Source of the DNA: Actinomycetes bacterium
GTDB lineage: Bacteria; Actinomycetota; Actinomycetes; Propionibacteriales; Propionibacteriaceae
Direction of reading: 5' to 3'
Length of the DNA: 6,720 nt
NCBI GenBank assembly: GCA_021794705.1
Contig: JAJYQH010000012.1
Coordinates: 1 to 6,720 of the forward strand
Shown: piece after piece, positions 4,838 to 6,720 of the stretch
Numbering within the stretch: the stretch's first letter is position 1
Layout: each line of letters opens with the position of its first letter
Made by a program: the position numbers and the translations under genes
The notes under the pieces: model-generated
What the model saw: the letters and a program-made list of their open reading frames with translations, nothing else
Database searches by the model: none
Told to the model about the DNA's origin: nothing

Positions 4838-6699
4838 GCGCGGTCGGCGTGAGCGGCGCGCTCACCGAACTGCGCGAGGCGCTCCTCCCCGTGCGCCTGC
4901 CCCTGCCACTGCCGGACGCCGCTGACCGTGCGCGGCTGGCCGGTGACATCCGCCACCAGCTGGACGACTACATCCTTCCCCGGCTCGCGGACATCGAGGC
5001 CCCGGTGCTCGCGGTTGTCGGCGGGTCGACGGGGGCGGGCAAGTCCACGATCGTCAACACCCTCATCGGCCGGGTGGTGAGTACGCCCGGCGTCATCCGT
5101 CCGACGACCCGCTCGCCGGTGCTGGTGCACCACCCCGACGACGCCCACTGGTTCGACACCGAGCGGATCCTGCCGGGCCTCATCCGCTCGCGGGTCTCCT
5201 CAGGCGACGCGAAGTCGCTCCAGCTGGTGGCCGAGCCCACGCTCCCGCGGGGTCTCGCCCTGCTCGACGCGCCCGACGTCGACTCGGTCGTCGCGAGCAA
5301 CCGCCGCCTGGCCGCCCAACTGCTCCAGGCCGCGGATCTGTGGCTGTTCACGACGTCGGCCGCCCGGTACGCGGACGCCGTCCCCTGGGACTTCCTGCAC
5401 TCGGCCGTGGACCGGCACGCCGCCGTGGCCGTCGTCCTCAACCGCGTCCCGCCGGGGGCGATGTCGCAGGTGCCGGCCCACCTCGGCCAGCTGATGACCG
5501 AGCGCGGGCTTGCCGAGGCCCCGCTGTTCGCGGTCCCCGAGACACCGCCGGACGCCGAGGGCCTGCTGCCCGACGCCGCGGTCGCACCCATTCGCACCTG
5601 GCTCGCCACCCTCGCCGCGGACCAGGCCTCCCGCCAGCGGGTGGTGCTGCAGACCCTCGACGGCGCCATCGGCGCGGTCGCGTCGCGGGCGCCGCTCATC
5701 GCGGCCGCGCTGGACGAGCAGTCCGAGGCGCTCGACCGGCTGCGCAGCGACGCGGACCGATCCTTCGCCGAGGCGGTGCGCGCGATCGGCGTCCAGTCGG
5801 CCGACGGCACCCTGCTGCGCGGAGAGGTGCTGTCGCGTTGGCACGAGTTCGTCGGCACGGGCGACGTCATGCGGGCGCTGGACGAGAAGGTCAGCTGGCT
5901 GCGCGACCGGGTGTGGGGCTCAATCAAGGGGACACCGCCCGAGGCGAAGCACGTGGGCGTCGCCGTCGAGGCGGGGCTCGAGGCGCTCGTCCGCGACGAG
6001 GCGGACGCCGCCGCCGAGCGGGCCGAGGCCGCGTGGCAGGCGACGCCCGCCGGGCGCGAGGTGCTCCGGAGGCTGGCGGCGTCCGGGATCGACCTGGCCA
6101 GGGTGTCGCCCGAGTTCCCGGCGCAGGCGGCGAGGGCCATCCGCGACTGGCAGGGCGACGTCATGGAGCTGGTGGCAGGCGAGGGGATGGGCAAGCGGAG
6201 CCGGGCGAGGTTCCTCGCCCTCGGCGTCAACGGCGCCTCGGTCGCGCTCATGGTGGCCGTGTTCGCCCACACCGGTGGCCTCACCGGGGCCGAGGTGGGC
6301 ATCGCGGGCGGCAGCAGTGTCATCGCCCAGCGGCTGCTCGAGTCGGTGTTCGGCGACGAGGCGATCCGCCGGCTCGCCGAGCGCGCCAAGTCCGACCTGG
6401 ACGCCCGCATCTCCGGCCTGCTCGCCGCCGAACTCGCCCGCTACGACGACGCCCTGACCGGCCTGGCGCCGGACGGGTCCGTGGCCGGCCGCATCCGCCG
6501 GGCCGCGTCGCTCGTGGAGGAGGCACGGATCTCGGGGTACGCGAGCCCAACGGCGATCGAGGGGCCGGCGTCCGGGGCGCTCGAGGCGAGCGGCGGGACC
6601 CGGGTCAACCAGGTGACCGCGGCCGCGGACGCCGACGTCGTGGAGGCCGAGCTGGTCGACCGTGCGCAGCCCGAGCGCCGGGCGGAGGACCGGCGGTGA
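4834..6699 (+). CDS. Dynamin-like large GTPase
   Basis: This is a 621-residue GTPase with a dynamin-type layout, probably membrane-associated. The GTPase domain occupies about the first 270 residues. G1 is GGSTGAGKST (63-72), a G2 threonine lies in RPTTR (about 89-93) and G3 is DAPD (145-148). G4 is degenerate: LNRV (202-205) lacks the usual N/TKxD. A long helical region with charged heptad-like stretches follows (about 270-450). Next come a hydrophobic hairpin (about 460-501: FLALGVNGASVALMVAVFAH and a Gly-rich second part), more helix, and an acidic/Ala tail. In Streptomyces and mycobacteria, relatives (DynA/DynB, IniA/IniC) act in pairs in membrane remodelling during division or stress. 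GTG 4834 is preferred because AGGA lies 7 nt upstream; GTG 4801 and GTG 4849 are alternatives. The gene is 84 nt from prsW and overlaps the next start by four bases. Domain-level function is confident; the precise role is inferred. Confidence 0.88.
   Translation: MSAVGVSGALTELREALLPVRLPLPLPDAADRARLAGDIRHQLDDYILPRLADIEAPVLAVVGGSTGAGKSTIVNTLIGRVVSTPGVIRPTTRSPVLVHHPDDAHWFDTERILPGLIRSRVSSGDAKSLQLVAEPTLPRGLALLDAPDVDSVVASNRRLAAQLLQAADLWLFTTSAARYADAVPWDFLHSAVDRHAAVAVVLNRVPPGAMSQVPAHLGQLMTERGLAEAPLFAVPETPPDAEGLLPDAAVAPIRTWLATLAADQASRQRVVLQTLDGAIGAVASRAPLIAAALDEQSEALDRLRSDADRSFAEAVRAIGVQSADGTLLRGEVLSRWHEFVGTGDVMRALDEKVSWLRDRVWGSIKGTPPEAKHVGVAVEAGLEALVRDEADAAAERAEAAWQATPAGREVLRRLAASGIDLARVSPEFPAQAARAIRDWQGDVMELVAGEGMGKRSRARFLALGVNGASVALMVAVFAHTGGLTGAEVGIAGGSSVIAQRLLESVFGDEAIRRLAERAKSDLDARISGLLAAELARYDDALTGLAPDGSVAGRIRRAASLVEEARISGYASPTAIEGPASGALEASGGTRVNQVTAAADADVVEAELVDRAQPERRAEDRR
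6684..6688 (+). promoter_or_regulatory. Ribosome binding site of the gene at the right edge
   Basis: GGAGG at 6684-6688 lies within the last codons of the GTPase gene, 7 nt before GTG 6696. It supports a real start there. Confidence 0.65.
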
Positions 6700-6720
6700 G
6701 CCCCCGAGGGTCGTCGGACC
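6696..6720 (+). CDS. 5' end of a translationally coupled gene, truncated by the window
   Basis: GTG 6696-6698 overlaps the GTPase stop TGA 6697-6699 in a GTGA junction, with GGAGG 7 nt upstream. Only eight codons (MSPRGSSD) are visible, so no function can be read from them. From the pairing habit of actinobacterial dynamin-like GTPases, a second GTPase is the best guess, made by context alone. Confidence 0.7.

Noticed and set aside
3406..5148. A 580-codon minus-strand frame across prsW and the GTPase start
   Set aside because: It is the antisense of two motif-bearing genes and has the typical shadow composition.
4968..6410. A 480-codon minus-strand frame inside the GTPase gene
   Set aside because: It is Ser/Ala/Arg-rich and antisense to the P-loop GTPase; there is no motif or binding site.
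1..6720. CRISPR array, insertion sequence or tandem repeat array
   Set aside because: No regularly spaced repeats, no transposase-like frame and no terminal inverted repeats were seen.

Overview
The window is very GC-rich, with almost every third codon position G or C, GTG starts, tRNA genes that lack an encoded CCA end, and a gene set typical of a high-GC actinomycete (Actinomycetota). It probably comes from a Micrococcales- or Propionibacteriales-type chromosome, but I cannot name the genus from sequence alone.

Left end (1-1093). This is the least conserved and, by eye, least GC-rich part. It holds one convincing gene, a 137-residue protein with a CxxC/CxxxC zinc-ribbon-like motif (455-868, +). 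A possible 23-codon small ORF with a perfect Shine-Dalgarno lies just upstream (346-417). After the zinc-ribbon gene come three consecutive hairpins (905-1046), the last of them a 43-nt imperfect palindrome. The stretch sits next to the 3' end of tRNA-His and looks like accessory or decayed mobile DNA, although no attachment repeat was found.

Middle (1094-3227, all on the minus strand). Read 3' to 5' in window coordinates, the order is tRNA-Arg(UCU), an MFS transporter, oligoribonuclease (orn), tRNA-His(GUG). Spacings are short: 28 nt, 11 nt and 64 nt. The MFS stop codon lies inside the orn ribosome binding site. The MFS gene has no usual start codon where its protein should begin; an ATC sits where ATG is expected.

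Right side (3228-6720, plus strand). A PrsW-type intramembrane protease with a long C-terminal extension (3334-4749, probably leaderless) is followed by a dynamin-like large GTPase (4834-6699). A further gene overlaps the GTPase stop by four bases (GTGA) and runs off the window. Actinomycete dynamin-like GTPases often come in pairs, so the cut-off gene is plausibly the partner.

Taken together, the window shows a housekeeping RNA-turnover and tRNA block, and a divergently transcribed membrane-associated block (site-2-style proteolysis plus membrane-remodelling GTPase). A small accessory zinc-ribbon gene lies at the left edge. I do not see a CRISPR array, an insertion sequence or a complete novel defence system.
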